From: Streptomyces mangrovisoli
GTDB taxonomy: Bacteria > Actinomycetota > Actinomycetes > Streptomycetales > Streptomycetaceae
Assembly (NCBI RefSeq): GCF_000974985.2
Contig: NZ_LAVA02000038.1
Coordinates: 62,001 to 126,000, forward strand
Length of the DNA stretch: 64,000 bases
Direction: 5' to 3'
This document shows, piece by piece, positions 16,166 to 25,271 of the stretch. A program made the position numbers and the translations under genes. Under the pieces are notes generated by a model that did not search any database, was not told the DNA's origin, and worked only from the letters and a program-made list of their open reading frames with translations. Each line of letters begins with the position of its first letter. The stretch's first letter is position 1.

Positions 16166-17623
16166 GTGTCCGCACCCGACCACGCCACCACTACCGCGGA
16201 TCCCGGGCCGGGCCCCGGCCCCGGGCCCGCCGCCGGCCCCCTCACCGACGAGCTCACCAGTCTCGGCACGCGCGCCGCGCGCCAGCTCACCACGACGACC
16301 AAGTCCGCGCCCCAGATGCAGGCCATCAGCTCGCGATGGCTGCTCAGGGCGCTTCCCTGGGTGGACGTCAAGGGCGGCACCTACCGCGTCAACCGCCGAC
16401 TCCAACTGCGGATCGGGCGCGGCCGGGTGCAGTTCGAGCAGAACGGCGCCGACGACATCAGGGTCGTCCCGCAGACGCTCACCGAGCTGCCGGTGCTGCG
16501 CGGCTATCCCGACATCGATGTCCTGCGGGAGCTGGCCGGGCGCTTCCGGGCCCGTGAGGTCCGCGCCGGGCAGGTGCTGTTCCAGGCCGGGCAGCGCATC
16601 ACCGAGACGTTCCTCGTCGTGCACGGCCGCTTCACCCGCTTCACGGACGGCAAGTACGGCGAGGAGGAGATCCTCGGCACGGTCACCGGCGGTGACCAGA
16701 TGGGCGACGAGGCGATCGGCCAGGAACGGCCGTTGTGGCTCACCTCGGTGCGCGCGGAGACCGCGGGCGTCGTGCTCGTGCTCCCGTGGGAGGTGGTCGG
16801 CGACCTCACCGCGCGGGCGCCCTCGCTCGCCGAGCATCTGGCGCGGTACGCCGAGCGCCGGCGGCTGCCGACGAACCGCAAGGGCGAGGCCGAGGTGCCC
16901 GTGCAGGCGGGCCACGTCGGCGAGCCGACCCTGCCCGGCGGCTACGTCGACTACGACCTTGCGCCACGGGAGTACGAGCTGTCGCTCACCCAGACCGTGC
17001 TGCGGGTGCACACCCGGGTCGCCGACCTCTTCAACGACCCGATGAACCAGACCGAGCAGCAACTGCGCCTGACCGTCGAGGAGATCCGCGAGCGGCAGGA
17101 GTGGGAGCTGGTCAACAACCGGGAGTTCGGACTGCTGCACAACGTCGACTACGGCCAGCGCATCAGCACCTTCACCGGGCCGCCGACCCCCGACGACATG
17201 GACGAACTGCTCGCCATGCGCCGCAGCACGAAGGTGTTCCTCGCCCATCCCAAGGCGATCTCGGCCTTCTTCCGGCAGTGCAACCGGCGCGGGCTCGTGC
17301 CCGGGACCGCCAGCCTCGGCGGGCGCGAGGTGCCCGCGTGGCGGGGCGTGCCGATGCTGCCGTGCAGCAAGATCCCGGTGAGCGCGCACCACACCAGCAG
17401 CATCATCGCGCTGCGCACCGGCGAGTCCGACCAGGGTGTCGTCGGCCTCTACCAGACAGGCATCCCGGAGGAGTTCCAACCGGGCCTGAACGTCCGCTTC
17501 ATGGGCATCGACGCCGCCGCGATCATCAGCTATCTGGTCACCGCCTACTACTCGTTGGCGATCCTCGTGCCCGACGCGGCCGGGATCCTGGAGAACGTCC
17601 AGATCGGCAGGACGGCCGACTGA
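16166..17623 (+). CDS. eshA: Family 2B encapsulin shell protein (EshA-like) with cyclic-nucleotide-binding-like domain
   Basis: A 485-aa protein. After a disordered Pro/Gly N-terminus, residues ~30-100 and ~240-485 form the HK97-type encapsulin shell fold, with a cyclic-nucleotide-binding-like domain inserted at about residues 105-235 (REVRAGQVLFQAGQRITETFLV and later blocks). Family 2B encapsulins assemble into protein shells. In Streptomyces this type is encoded next to 2-methylisoborneol synthase and encloses it; established work on this class supports that role here. GTG 16166 follows GGAGGG (16157-16162) with short spacing. The 2-MIB synthase starts 16 bases downstream. Binding of cAMP or another nucleotide by the inserted domain is an open question. 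Confidence 0.92.
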   Translation: MSAPDHATTTADPGPGPGPGPAAGPLTDELTSLGTRAARQLTTTTKSAPQMQAISSRWLLRALPWVDVKGGTYRVNRRLQLRIGRGRVQFEQNGADDIRVVPQTLTELPVLRGYPDIDVLRELAGRFRAREVRAGQVLFQAGQRITETFLVVHGRFTRFTDGKYGEEEILGTVTGGDQMGDEAIGQERPLWLTSVRAETAGVVLVLPWEVVGDLTARAPSLAEHLARYAERRRLPTNRKGEAEVPVQAGHVGEPTLPGGYVDYDLAPREYELSLTQTVLRVHTRVADLFNDPMNQTEQQLRLTVEEIRERQEWELVNNREFGLLHNVDYGQRISTFTGPPTPDDMDELLAMRRSTKVFLAHPKAISAFFRQCNRRGLVPGTASLGGREVPAWRGVPMLPCSKIPVSAHHTSSIIALRTGESDQGVVGLYQTGIPEEFQPGLNVRFMGIDAAAIISYLVTAYYSLAILVPDAAGILENVQIGRTAD

Positions 17624-17639
17624 CACCGTGGAGCACGGA

Positions 17640-18842
17640 ATGAGCCCGCCCCCCAAGACCCCGACCGCCTCGACGCCCGCCACGACCGCGCCGACCGCGC
17701 CGACCGGAGCCGGTTCACCGCCCGGCAGCACGACGCCGACCGCCACGACCGCGCCACCGGGCCTCACGACCGCACCACCGAGCCTCACCCCACCGGCCCC
17801 GCTGCCCCGCACGACCGCCCTGCCCGGTCCGCCGAACATCGCCCGCTCGCTCGCCACCCGGCGCACCGGGGCCATTCCGGGGCTGCTGTACCGGCCCGCC
17901 GCCCCCGCCGACCCGGTGAAGGCCGCCGAGGTCGACCGGCGGCTGGAGGCGTGGGCCCGCGCCCTGGACCTGTTCCCGCCGGCCTGGCGGGGCGACTTCT
18001 CCGGGTTCCAGTTCGGCCGCGCCGTGGTGCTCCAGCACCCGGGCGCCCTCGACCTCGAACGGCTCACCGTGGCAGGACAGTTGCTGCTCGCCGAGAACCT
18101 CGTCGACAGCTGCTACTGCGAGGAGGACGAGGGCCGCGGCGGCTCCCGGCTGGGGCTCGGCGGGCCGCTGGTCCTCGCCCAGTCGGCGATCGACCCGTTC
18201 GCCGGTCCCGCCGAGCTGGAGGCCGAGTGGCGCGAGGGCGTACAGGCCGACGGACCGCTCAGGTCGTACCACTGGTCGGTGCGGGACTTCGCCGCCTTCG
18301 CCACACCCAGCCAGACCGACCGCTTCGTGCACGACATCGCCCGCCTGCACCTCGGCTACCTCGCCGAGGCCGCCTGGTCCGAGACCCGGTATCTGCCGCG
18401 GGTGTGGGAGTACCTGGTGATGCGGCAGTTCAACAACTTCCGGCCGTGTCTGTCGATCGTGGACGCGGTCGACGGCTACGAACTGCCCGAGCAGCTCTAC
18501 GCCCGCCCCGAGATCCAGCGCATCACGGCCCTGGCCTGCAACGCGACCACCATCGTCAACGACCTCTACTCCTTCACCAAGGAACTGGCCAGTGATCCGG
18601 AGCACTTGAACCTGCCGCAGGTCGTCGCGCGGAACGAGGGCCACGGTCTGAAGGCCGCCTATCTCAAGAGCGTCGAGATCCACAACCGTGTCATGGAGGC
18701 CTTCGAGACGGAGTCCGCGGCCCTGTCGGCGACCTCACCGCTCGTCGAGCGCTATGCCCGTTCACTGGCCACCTGGGTGTCCGGCAACCACGAATGGCAC
18801 GCGACCAACGCCCACCGCTACCACCTCCCCGACTACTGGTGA
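17640..18842 (+). CDS. 2-methylisoborneol synthase (terpene cyclase, encapsulin cargo)
   Basis: A 400-aa class I terpene cyclase that turns 2-methyl-GPP into the earthy odorant 2-methylisoborneol. Residues ~1-70 are a Pro/Thr/Ala-rich disordered extension, which in this enzyme family acts as the signal for loading into the encapsulin. The NSE metal motif is intact (N307-DLYSFTK-E315). The aspartate-rich motif reads D156-S-C-Y-C-E-E-D, with Ser where published homologues, as I recall them, have a second Asp. ATG 17640 follows GGAG (17630-17633); a GTG at 17628 is less likely. It is the second gene of the shell-cyclase-methyltransferase operon. Confidence 0.93.
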   Translation: MSPPPKTPTASTPATTAPTAPTGAGSPPGSTTPTATTAPPGLTTAPPSLTPPAPLPRTTALPGPPNIARSLATRRTGAIPGLLYRPAAPADPVKAAEVDRRLEAWARALDLFPPAWRGDFSGFQFGRAVVLQHPGALDLERLTVAGQLLLAENLVDSCYCEEDEGRGGSRLGLGGPLVLAQSAIDPFAGPAELEAEWREGVQADGPLRSYHWSVRDFAAFATPSQTDRFVHDIARLHLGYLAEAAWSETRYLPRVWEYLVMRQFNNFRPCLSIVDAVDGYELPEQLYARPEIQRITALACNATTIVNDLYSFTKELASDPEHLNLPQVVARNEGHGLKAAYLKSVEIHNRVMEAFETESAALSATSPLVERYARSLATWVSGNHEWHATNAHRYHLPDYW

Positions 18843-18861
18843 CGGCCCCACCGCGGGGCCG
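18843..18861 (+). terminator. Hairpin immediately after 2-MIB synthase stop
   Basis: A perfect 7-bp stem (18843-18849 with 18855-18861) and 5-base loop sits at the stop codon, within the 111-bp gap before the methyltransferase. There is no T-run. It may attenuate expression of the third operon gene or protect the mRNA end. Confidence 0.5.
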
Positions 18862-18953
18862 CTCGCGCCACCGGGAGCGGGCACCGCCCCGCCCGGCACC
18901 GCCCCCGCACACACCAGCAACGCACACGGAACACCGCACCAGAGGAGTCACCG

Positions 18954-19829
18954 TTGACCATGACCGACGCCGGCACCCGCACCGCACCGGTGCCGTCCCA
19001 ATCGACGTACCAGTCCCGCGTGGCGGAGTACTGGAACGCCGAGGAGAACCCGGTCAACCTCGAACTCGGCAGGATCGACGACCTCTACCACCACCACTAC
19101 GGCGTCGGTGAGGCCGACCGGGCCGTGCTCGACGAGCCCGACCCGGCCCGCCGCCGCGACCGCGTCACCGCCGAACTGCACCGGCTGGAACACGCGCAGG
19201 CCGAACTCCTCGCCGCGCACCTCGGCCCGCTGACCGCCGCCGACCGCGTCTTCGACGCCGGGTGCGGGCGCGGCGGCGGCAGCGTCACGGCCCATCTGCG
19301 CTACGGCTGCCACGCCGACGGCGTGACCATCTCCGCGAAACAGGCGGACTTCGCCAACGGCCAGGCACGGGCCCGGGGCATCGACGACAAGGTCCGCTAC
19401 CACCACCGCAACATGCTCGACACCGGCCTCGACTCCGGCGCGTACACGGCGTCCTGGAACAACGAGTCGTCCATGTACGTCGAGCTGGACCTGCTGTTCG
19501 CCGAGCACGCCCGGCTGCTGCGCCGCGGCGGCCGCTACGTGGTGATCACCGGCTGCTACAACGACACCTACGGCCAGGCCTCCCGCGAGGTCTCCCTGAT
19601 CAACGCCCACTACATCTGCGACATCCATCCGCGGTCGGCGTACTTCCGCGCCCTGGCCCGCAACCGGCTGGTCCCCGTGCACGTCGAGGACCTCACCCAG
19701 GCGGCCCTTCCCTACTGGGAGTTGCGCGCGCAGGCGGACCACCTGGTGACCGGCATCGAGGACACGTTCATCACGGCGTACCGCAACGGCAGCTTCCAGT
19801 ACCTGCTGATCGCCGCCGACCGGGTGTGA
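18954..19829 (+). CDS. Geranyl diphosphate 2-C-methyltransferase
   Basis: A 291-aa SAM-dependent methyltransferase that adds a methyl group to C2 of geranyl diphosphate, supplying 2-methyl-GPP to the neighbouring 2-MIB synthase. The SAM-binding motif DAGCGRGGGS is near residue 100, followed by G-V-T-I-S-x-x-Q and the acidic post-motifs. The N-terminal Y-W-N-x-E-E-N-P-V-N-L and H-H-Y-G-x-G segments match the family. Start assigned to TTG 18954, preceded by AGAGGAG (18941-18947) at 6 bases; ATG 18960 is a possible alternative. It ends the 2-MIB operon and runs into paired terminator hairpins. Confidence 0.93.
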   Translation: MTMTDAGTRTAPVPSQSTYQSRVAEYWNAEENPVNLELGRIDDLYHHHYGVGEADRAVLDEPDPARRRDRVTAELHRLEHAQAELLAAHLGPLTAADRVFDAGCGRGGGSVTAHLRYGCHADGVTISAKQADFANGQARARGIDDKVRYHHRNMLDTGLDSGAYTASWNNESSMYVELDLLFAEHARLLRRGGRYVVITGCYNDTYGQASREVSLINAHYICDIHPRSAYFRALARNRLVPVHVEDLTQAALPYWELRAQADHLVTGIEDTFITAYRNGSFQYLLIAADRV

Positions 19830-19844
19830 TCCTCCGGGCCACGC

Positions 19845-19910
19845 CCGCCGTGCGCGCGTGGCCCGCCCCGCGCGCACGGCGGTTCGGCGCGCGAGTCCCC
19901 CTCGCGCGCC
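19845..19910. terminator. Two tandem perfect hairpins, bidirectional terminator
   Basis: Stem one pairs 19845-19858 with 19869-19882 (14 bp, 10-base loop); stem two pairs 19886-19895 with 19901-19910 (10 bp, 5-base loop). They sit in the gap between the convergent methyltransferase and aminopeptidase genes, as expected for a two-sided terminator. Confidence 0.8.
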
Positions 19911-19916
19911 CCCGGG

Positions 19917-22361
19917 TCAGGCGCCCCCCGCGCCCCCGTCCCGGGCGAGCAGCATCCGGCGCACCGTGTCGGAGCGTTCCAGGAGGGTGTTGCGGACGAC
20001 CGGCGCCGCGTCCTCGGCCAGTTGCTGGGCCTTCTCGATGTAGGGGAGGTCGATGGCGAAGGGCGGGAAGAGGTGGGACGCGAAGGACATCGCGGGGATC
20101 ATGCCGCCCCGGTGCAGCTGCGGGACCGCGTCGAGGTAGTGCTGGGCGTACGGGGCGAGCAGGGTGTCCTGGCCGGGGCGCCAGAAGGCGCCGGCCACCT
20201 GGCGGACCGCGCTGACCGGGACCGCGCGGTCGACGGCGAGGCGCTGCCACACCTCGGCCTTGGCGGCGGCGTCGGGGCGGGCGGCCTCGACGGTGAGGGC
20301 GCGCACCCACGCGTCCGGATCCGTGTCGCGCTCCAGCAGCGCCGCCACCTCGCCGGAGACGTCCTCGCCGAGCTCGGCCGCGCGGACCAGCAGGCGCCAG
20401 CCCAGGTCCACCTCGTCGCCCGCCTGCGCGCGGAGGTCGGCGAGGTCGTCGGGTCCGGTCGCGGTGCGGGCGAGGCCGCGCAGCGCGACCCGGCGCCGGC
20501 CGGGATCCGCGGCGAGCCGTCGGCAGGCCGCCGCCACCGCCGCGGTGAGGTCGGCGCGGTCGGCGTCCGGCGCCCACAGTTCGGCGATGTCCGCCGCGCG
20601 GGTCAGATACGGCTCGATGACCGCGTCGGACGTCTCGGTGGCGAGGACCGAGACGATGCAGCGTCCGGCCTCCGCCGCGGTGGCCTCCCCGGTGGTCAGC
20701 ATGTCCCAGACGGTGGCCGCGGCCACCCCGCGGGAGATGGCGGTCGGCAGGTGTGCCGCCGTACGCAGCAGGGTCTCGCGGCCGGCCGGGTCGGGGCGGG
20801 CCGTGGCGAAGGTGAGGTCGCCGTCGTTGACGAGCAGCAGGTCCGCCTCGGCCGGCAGGCCGGGCACGGGGGTGCGGGGGCCGGTCACCTCGACCCGGAC
20901 CAGCGCGTCCCGCAGGGCCGTCTCGCCGTCGACGCGGTACGCGCCGAGCGCCAGCACCTGGGGCCGGGGGGTGCCGTCCGCGACCAGCACGACGGTGTCG
21001 CCGTCGCGCTCCAGGGTGAAGCGGTCGGTGCCCGCCGTCGCGAGCCAGGCCGCCCGCCAGGCGTCCAGGTCGCGGCCGCTGACCTCGGACAGGGCGTCCA
21101 TCAGGTCCTGGAGGGTGGTGTTGCCCCAGGCGTGGCGGGCGAAGTAGGCGGCCATGCCGGCGGTGAAGCGGTCCTCGCCGACATAGGTCATCAGCTGCTG
21201 GAGGACGGAGGCGCCCTTGGGATAGGTGATGTTGTCGAAGATCGACGCGGCCTGGGCGACGTCGTGGATCGGCTGGTGGATCGGGTGCGAGACGGGTCCC
21301 TGGTCGGCGAGGTAGGCGCGCAGCTTGTCGGCCGCCAGATGGCCCGCCCAGACGTCGGTGTACCGGGTGGCGCGCTCGGCGGCCCAGTGGCAGGCGAACT
21401 CCGCGAACGCCTCGTTCAGCCAGAGGTCGTCCCACCAGCGCATGGTGACGATGTTGCCGAACCACATGTGCGCCATCTCGTGCAGCAGCACCTTGGCGAG
21501 CAGCTCGTTCTCGGCGTGGGTCGGCACGGCCCGCCGCAGGAAGGCGTCCGACCAGGTCACGCAGCCGTAGTTCTCCATCGCCCCGCCGAACTCCGGCATG
21601 AACACCTGGTCGTAGGTGCGCTGCGGGAACGGCATGGAGAAGACCTCGCCGTAGAAGGCGAGGCCCTGCCCGGTCAGGGTGAACAGGTCGTCGGCGTCCC
21701 GTTCCAGGACGGCGGCGAGGGAGCGGCGGGCGTACAGGCCGAGGTCGTAGCCGCCGACCTCGCGGCGGATCTCGTGGAAGGGGCCCGCGTTGACGACGGT
21801 GTTGTACACCGACAGCGGCGGCGTGTCGGGGAAGGTCCAGCGGCGGGCCCCGTCGGTCTCCTCGACACGCGGGGAGCCGGAGTTGGAGGTGACGGTCCAC
21901 GCGGCGGGGGCGGTCACGGTGAAGGCGTGCGGGGCCTTCAGGTCGGGCTGGTCGAAGCAGGCCCACACGAAGCGGGCCTCGTCGGGCTCGAAGCTGGTCC
22001 AGACGTAGACCTCGCCGTCGGCGGGGTCCACCGCGCGGTGCACGCCCTCGCCGGTGGTCGTGTCGCTCTGCACGCTCTCCACCCGCAACACGTTGTGCGC
22101 GGCCAGGTCGGGCAGGGGGATCCGGCCGTCGTCGCCGGGGGTGAGCGCCACCCCGTTGAGCGTGGCGTTCAGCACCTCGGCCGCGCAGTCCACGAACGTG
22201 TCGGCGCCCGGCTCGTGGCAGTCGAAGGCCACCGTCGACACGCAGCGGACGTCCGGTCCGCCGGGCAGGGCGGTCAGGTCGACCTCGATGTCGTAGCGCT
22301 CGACCGTCAGCAGAGCGCCCCGGCGCTCGGCCTCGGTGCGGGTCAGGCTGCGGATCCCCAT
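19917..22361 (-). CDS. pepN: Aminopeptidase N (M1 zinc metallopeptidase)
   Basis: An 814-aa cytosolic M1 aminopeptidase that removes N-terminal residues from peptides. It has the GAMEN exopeptidase motif (FGGAMENYG) and the zinc site HEMAHMWFGN-x18-NEAFAE (HExxH plus a distal Glu). The N-terminal beta domain (residues ~1-190), thermolysin-like domain (~190-440) and helical C-terminal domain (~520-800) follow the usual order, and the size matches actinobacterial PepN. ATG 22361 follows GGGAGGA with about 5 bases spacing; longer in-frame extensions lack a ribosome site. It is a standalone minus-strand gene between terminators and a 214-bp gap. Confidence 0.95.
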   Translation of the reverse strand: MGIRSLTRTEAERRGALLTVERYDIEVDLTALPGGPDVRCVSTVAFDCHEPGADTFVDCAAEVLNATLNGVALTPGDDGRIPLPDLAAHNVLRVESVQSDTTTGEGVHRAVDPADGEVYVWTSFEPDEARFVWACFDQPDLKAPHAFTVTAPAAWTVTSNSGSPRVEETDGARRWTFPDTPPLSVYNTVVNAGPFHEIRREVGGYDLGLYARRSLAAVLERDADDLFTLTGQGLAFYGEVFSMPFPQRTYDQVFMPEFGGAMENYGCVTWSDAFLRRAVPTHAENELLAKVLLHEMAHMWFGNIVTMRWWDDLWLNEAFAEFACHWAAERATRYTDVWAGHLAADKLRAYLADQGPVSHPIHQPIHDVAQAASIFDNITYPKGASVLQQLMTYVGEDRFTAGMAAYFARHAWGNTTLQDLMDALSEVSGRDLDAWRAAWLATAGTDRFTLERDGDTVVLVADGTPRPQVLALGAYRVDGETALRDALVRVEVTGPRTPVPGLPAEADLLLVNDGDLTFATARPDPAGRETLLRTAAHLPTAISRGVAAATVWDMLTTGEATAAEAGRCIVSVLATETSDAVIEPYLTRAADIAELWAPDADRADLTAAVAAACRRLAADPGRRRVALRGLARTATGPDDLADLRAQAGDEVDLGWRLLVRAAELGEDVSGEVAALLERDTDPDAWVRALTVEAARPDAAAKAEVWQRLAVDRAVPVSAVRQVAGAFWRPGQDTLLAPYAQHYLDAVPQLHRGGMIPAMSFASHLFPPFAIDLPYIEKAQQLAEDAAPVVRNTLLERSDTVRRMLLARDGGAGGA

Positions 22362-22575
22362 ACGTCCTCCCTCGTCAGACAGCGGCCGACAGCGTACGAC
22401 GGGGTCAGCGGGAGGGCGCGGCCATTTCCGGGGACCATGGGGGCGCCCCACGTATCTTGCGGGGAAACCCTCGGTCGGGCGGTGCTTTCTGTGGATCAGC
22501 CGAGGGCCGCTCCCCGCCCGGCGCGCCGTACGGGGGCGCCCCCGGCCTCCCCTGGGACCTGCCGGGCAGCTCCCC

Positions 22576-24096
22576 TCAGTGGGCCGCCTCGGAACTGCGC
22601 ACCGCCTCCTCGCGGCGGCGGACCGGCAGGGAACGGTGGCGGGTCACCCCGCCCGCCGCCGCGCGGGCCGCGCCGTCCGGGAGGGTGAAGGCGAAGACGG
22701 CCGTCACCGCCGCGATCGCGGCCAGGACGACGTAGGCGTGCTGGTAGGCGCCGACGGGCGGGTGGGCGGCCGCGGCCGCGGGCGTGCCCAGCACCAGGGC
22801 CGTGGTGACCGCCGCCGGGGCGAACGCGCCGCCGGTCTGCCGTACGACCGTGTTGAGGGTGGAGGCCTGCGACAGGTCCGCGCGGTCGATGGTGGCCACC
22901 GACGCGACCATCGTCGGCATGAACACCCCGCCCATGGCGAGCCCCAGCAGGAACATGTACGCGCGCACGGTCCAGAGCCCGGTGTGCGCGTCGCAGCCGG
23001 CGAACAGCAGCAGCACCGCGCTGACGCCCGCCATCCCGCAGCCGACGATCAGCCGCGGCCCGACCCTGGCGTACAGCACCCCGGCGAGCTGGACGGTCAG
23101 CAGCACGCCGAACGCCTCCGGGAAGGTGCTGGTGCCGGACTCCAGCGCGGTGCGGCCGAGCCGCTCCTGAAGGAACAGCGGGGTGAGGTACAGCGCGCCG
23201 AAGATGGGCACGAGCCCCAGGAAGTTGATGAGGTTGGTGTCCCGGAACAGCCGGTCCGCGAACAGCCGCAGCTTCAGCAGCGGCTCGGCGGTGCGCAGTT
23301 CGAAGGCCACGGCGGCGGCCGTCAGCACCGTGCCGACGGCCAGGGCGACGGTCACGGGGGCGGAGGTCCAGCCGCGCTCCGGGCCCTCGCAGACGCCGAA
23401 CATGACGGTGCCCAGGGCCGACGCGGTCAGCAGCAGCCCGGTCAGGTCGAAGCGGCCCGCACCGCGGCCGCGGTGCCCGGTGAGGAAGAGGGCGCCGAAC
23501 AGCAGGGCGGGCACGCCCACCGGCGCGTTCACGTAGAAGACCCAGCGCCACGACAGGTGGTCGACCAGCAGGCCGCCGAGGATCGGCGCGGCGGCGGGCG
23601 CGATCTGCTGCGGAACGATCATGTACCGGGACAGCCGCACCTGTTCGGCGGCGGAAAAGGTGTGCAGGAGCAGGGCCGAGGAGGCCGGGAAAAGTACACC
23701 GGCGGACAGGCCCTGGACGGCGCGGTACGCCACCAGCGGGCCGAGCCCGGCGGCCGTGCCGCAGAGCAGCGAGGACGCGAGGAACGCGGCGAGCGCGACG
23801 AGCAGGACGCGTTTGGCGCCGCACCGCTCGACCAGCCAGGCCGAGGACGGGATGGCCATGGCCAGGCAGACCGGGTAGATGACGACCACCCCGTCGAGGG
23901 CCGCCGTGGTGAGCCCGAACTGCCGGGCGATGGAGGGCAGCGCGACGGTGGTGATCGCCCCGTCGACGATCGCGATGAAGGTCACGCTGACGCACATGAC
24001 CGGCACGGCCAGGCGTTGCGGGACGCGGTGCGCGAGACGGGTGGAGAGCAGGCGGGAGAGGGACTTCGGGACAGCGGAGGGCCAGGACGTCAACAC
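22576..24096 (-). CDS. MFS transporter, DHA2 (EmrB/QacA) family
   Basis: A 506-aa proton-antiport efflux protein of the major facilitator superfamily with about 14 transmembrane helices, the DHA2 pattern. Visible landmarks are the D in helix 1 (FIAIVDGAITTVALPSI), the loop 2-3 motif A-W-L-V-E-R-C-G-A-K-R and the motif-C-like proline/glycine-rich helix 5 (APAAAPILGGLL). It probably exports toxic or self-made small molecules. GTG 24096 lacks a ribosome site, so the mRNA may be leaderless or the start may be further inside. It is divergent from the MarR gene, which probably represses it through the operator between them. Confidence 0.88.
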   Translation of the reverse strand: MLTSWPSAVPKSLSRLLSTRLAHRVPQRLAVPVMCVSVTFIAIVDGAITTVALPSIARQFGLTTAALDGVVVIYPVCLAMAIPSSAWLVERCGAKRVLLVALAAFLASSLLCGTAAGLGPLVAYRAVQGLSAGVLFPASSALLLHTFSAAEQVRLSRYMIVPQQIAPAAAPILGGLLVDHLSWRWVFYVNAPVGVPALLFGALFLTGHRGRGAGRFDLTGLLLTASALGTVMFGVCEGPERGWTSAPVTVALAVGTVLTAAAVAFELRTAEPLLKLRLFADRLFRDTNLINFLGLVPIFGALYLTPLFLQERLGRTALESGTSTFPEAFGVLLTVQLAGVLYARVGPRLIVGCGMAGVSAVLLLFAGCDAHTGLWTVRAYMFLLGLAMGGVFMPTMVASVATIDRADLSQASTLNTVVRQTGGAFAPAAVTTALVLGTPAAAAAHPPVGAYQHAYVVLAAIAAVTAVFAFTLPDGAARAAAGGVTRHRSLPVRRREEAVRSSEAAH

Positions 24097-24100
24097 ATAC

Positions 24101-24128
24101 TGAGCATACTCACTATGTGCGTACTCAT
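24101..24128. promoter_or_regulatory. Operator half-sites in MFS/MarR divergent promoter
   Basis: TGAG-CATA-CTCA (24101-24112) is a short perfect palindrome and GTACTCAT (24121-24128) repeats its right half. They overlap the probable start of the MFS transcript and are well placed for autoregulated repression by the MarR protein. The half-site also occurs in the 7454-7471 operator. Confidence 0.5.
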
Positions 24129-24203
24129 AGAATGGGTTTCCCGCGGCGCGACGAGGCGCCGGGCGGTCCGGGCGGGCCCGGACCGGGTGCGGCGAGGAGT
24201 CAC

Positions 24204-24635
24204 ATGGCAGTGCAGGGCAGCAGCGACGTGCTGGTCGACGAGCTGTACGAGACCACCCATCAGCTGCGCCAGTTCGTGGAGGCCCGGCTGCGCACCGGCG
24301 GCGCCTCGGTCGCCCGGCTGCGCGCCCTGCGGATGCTGGCCCGCTCCGAACAGCCGCTGCGGATGCGCGACCTGAGCGAGATGACGGGCGTCGCGGCGCG
24401 GACCGCGACCAGCATCGTGGACAGCCTGGAGCGTGACGGCCTGGTGGAACGGCTGCGCCACCCCGACGACCGCCGCGCCTTCCTGCTGCGTCTCACCGAG
24501 GCGGGGCTGCGCTGCCATCGCGAGGCCGAGGAGATCGACCGCCGCGCCCTCGCGGAGGCGACGGCGACGCTCGACGGGGACGACCGGGAGCGGCTGCGGG
24601 CCCTGCTGGCACGCATCCGCGCGAACACGGCCTGA
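24204..24635 (+). CDS. MarR-family transcriptional regulator
   Basis: A 143-aa winged-helix DNA-binding protein. The helix-turn-helix (LRMRDLSEMTGVAARTATS, residues ~53-71) and wing (D-G-L-V-E-R-x-x-x-P-x-D-R-R-A) are clear, flanked by dimerisation helices at both ends. MarR proteins usually repress a neighbouring efflux gene and release DNA on binding a ligand; the divergent MFS transporter is the obvious target. ATG 24204 was chosen because GAGGAG lies 4 bases upstream (24194-24199); earlier in-frame starts at 24117 and 24132 lack one. Confidence 0.9.
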   Translation: MAVQGSSDVLVDELYETTHQLRQFVEARLRTGGASVARLRALRMLARSEQPLRMRDLSEMTGVAARTATSIVDSLERDGLVERLRHPDDRRAFLLRLTEAGLRCHREAEEIDRRALAEATATLDGDDRERLRALLARIRANTA

Positions 24636-24667
24636 GGCGCGCACCGGGGCAGTACCGTGGCCGGACC

Positions 24668-25045
24668 ATGCTGATCCACTACGCGACGGGCAACGAGCAC
24701 AGCCCGACGGACCGGGCGGGGCGGTTCACCCTGGAGCTGGACGCGGACGGCTCCGTGCGGCTGGCCCATCACGCGTGGCTGACCGGGCAGGTGCGGTCCT
24801 GGTCGGCGCGGGTCGGCCCGGAGGTGGCCGCCGCGGTCCTCGCCGACCTGCGCGACGCCGGTTTCCCCGCCCTGCCCCGGCGCCACCTGATGCCGGACGA
24901 ACGCACCCGGACCCTGCACCTGCCGGGCCTCGGGACCGCCGTCCTCCCCTGGGACCTCGGGTCCGTGCCACCCGGATGCGCCCGGGCGCTGCGCACGCTG
25001 GACGCCCTCGTGGACGCGACGACGCCACCGAAGGACACCGCGTGA
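24668..25045 (+). CDS. Hypothetical protein, 125 aa
   Basis: I do not recognise a named family. The protein is soluble, without signal peptide or membrane segment, and looks like a small alpha/beta domain: FTLELDADGSVRLAHHAW, then a helix (PEVAAAVLADLRDAGFP), then several short strands and a C-terminal helix (ARALRTLDALVDAT). It lies 32 bases after the MarR gene on the same strand and could be co-transcribed. Codon use is typical of the region. Confidence 0.65.
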   Translation: MLIHYATGNEHSPTDRAGRFTLELDADGSVRLAHHAWLTGQVRSWSARVGPEVAAAVLADLRDAGFPALPRRHLMPDERTRTLHLPGLGTAVLPWDLGSVPPGCARALRTLDALVDATTPPKDTA

Positions 25046-25092
25046 CCGCCGGGCACGGCGGCACGGCCACCCGGCGGCACAACCGCCCCGGG

Positions 25093-25157
25093 GCGCACCC
25101 CGGAAAACCGGCGGCACGCCGGAGCGGCCCGGCGGCGCACCCCGGCGAACCGGCGGC
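25093..25157. repeat. Direct repeat of 23 bp, two copies
   Basis: Copies at 25093-25115 and 25135-25157 match at 21 of 23 positions, 42 bases apart, in the non-coding gap before the PAS-PP2C gene. Function unknown. Confidence 0.65.
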
Positions 25158-25271
25158 GCTCCTTCCGTGTCGGCCCGCGCGCCCCCCAAATTCCCGGTGC
25201 ACAAGCCGTGGGACGCCGTGGCTCCTATCGTGGAACGGCACAGTGACACACGGCGCCGAGGCAGGCTCGAC

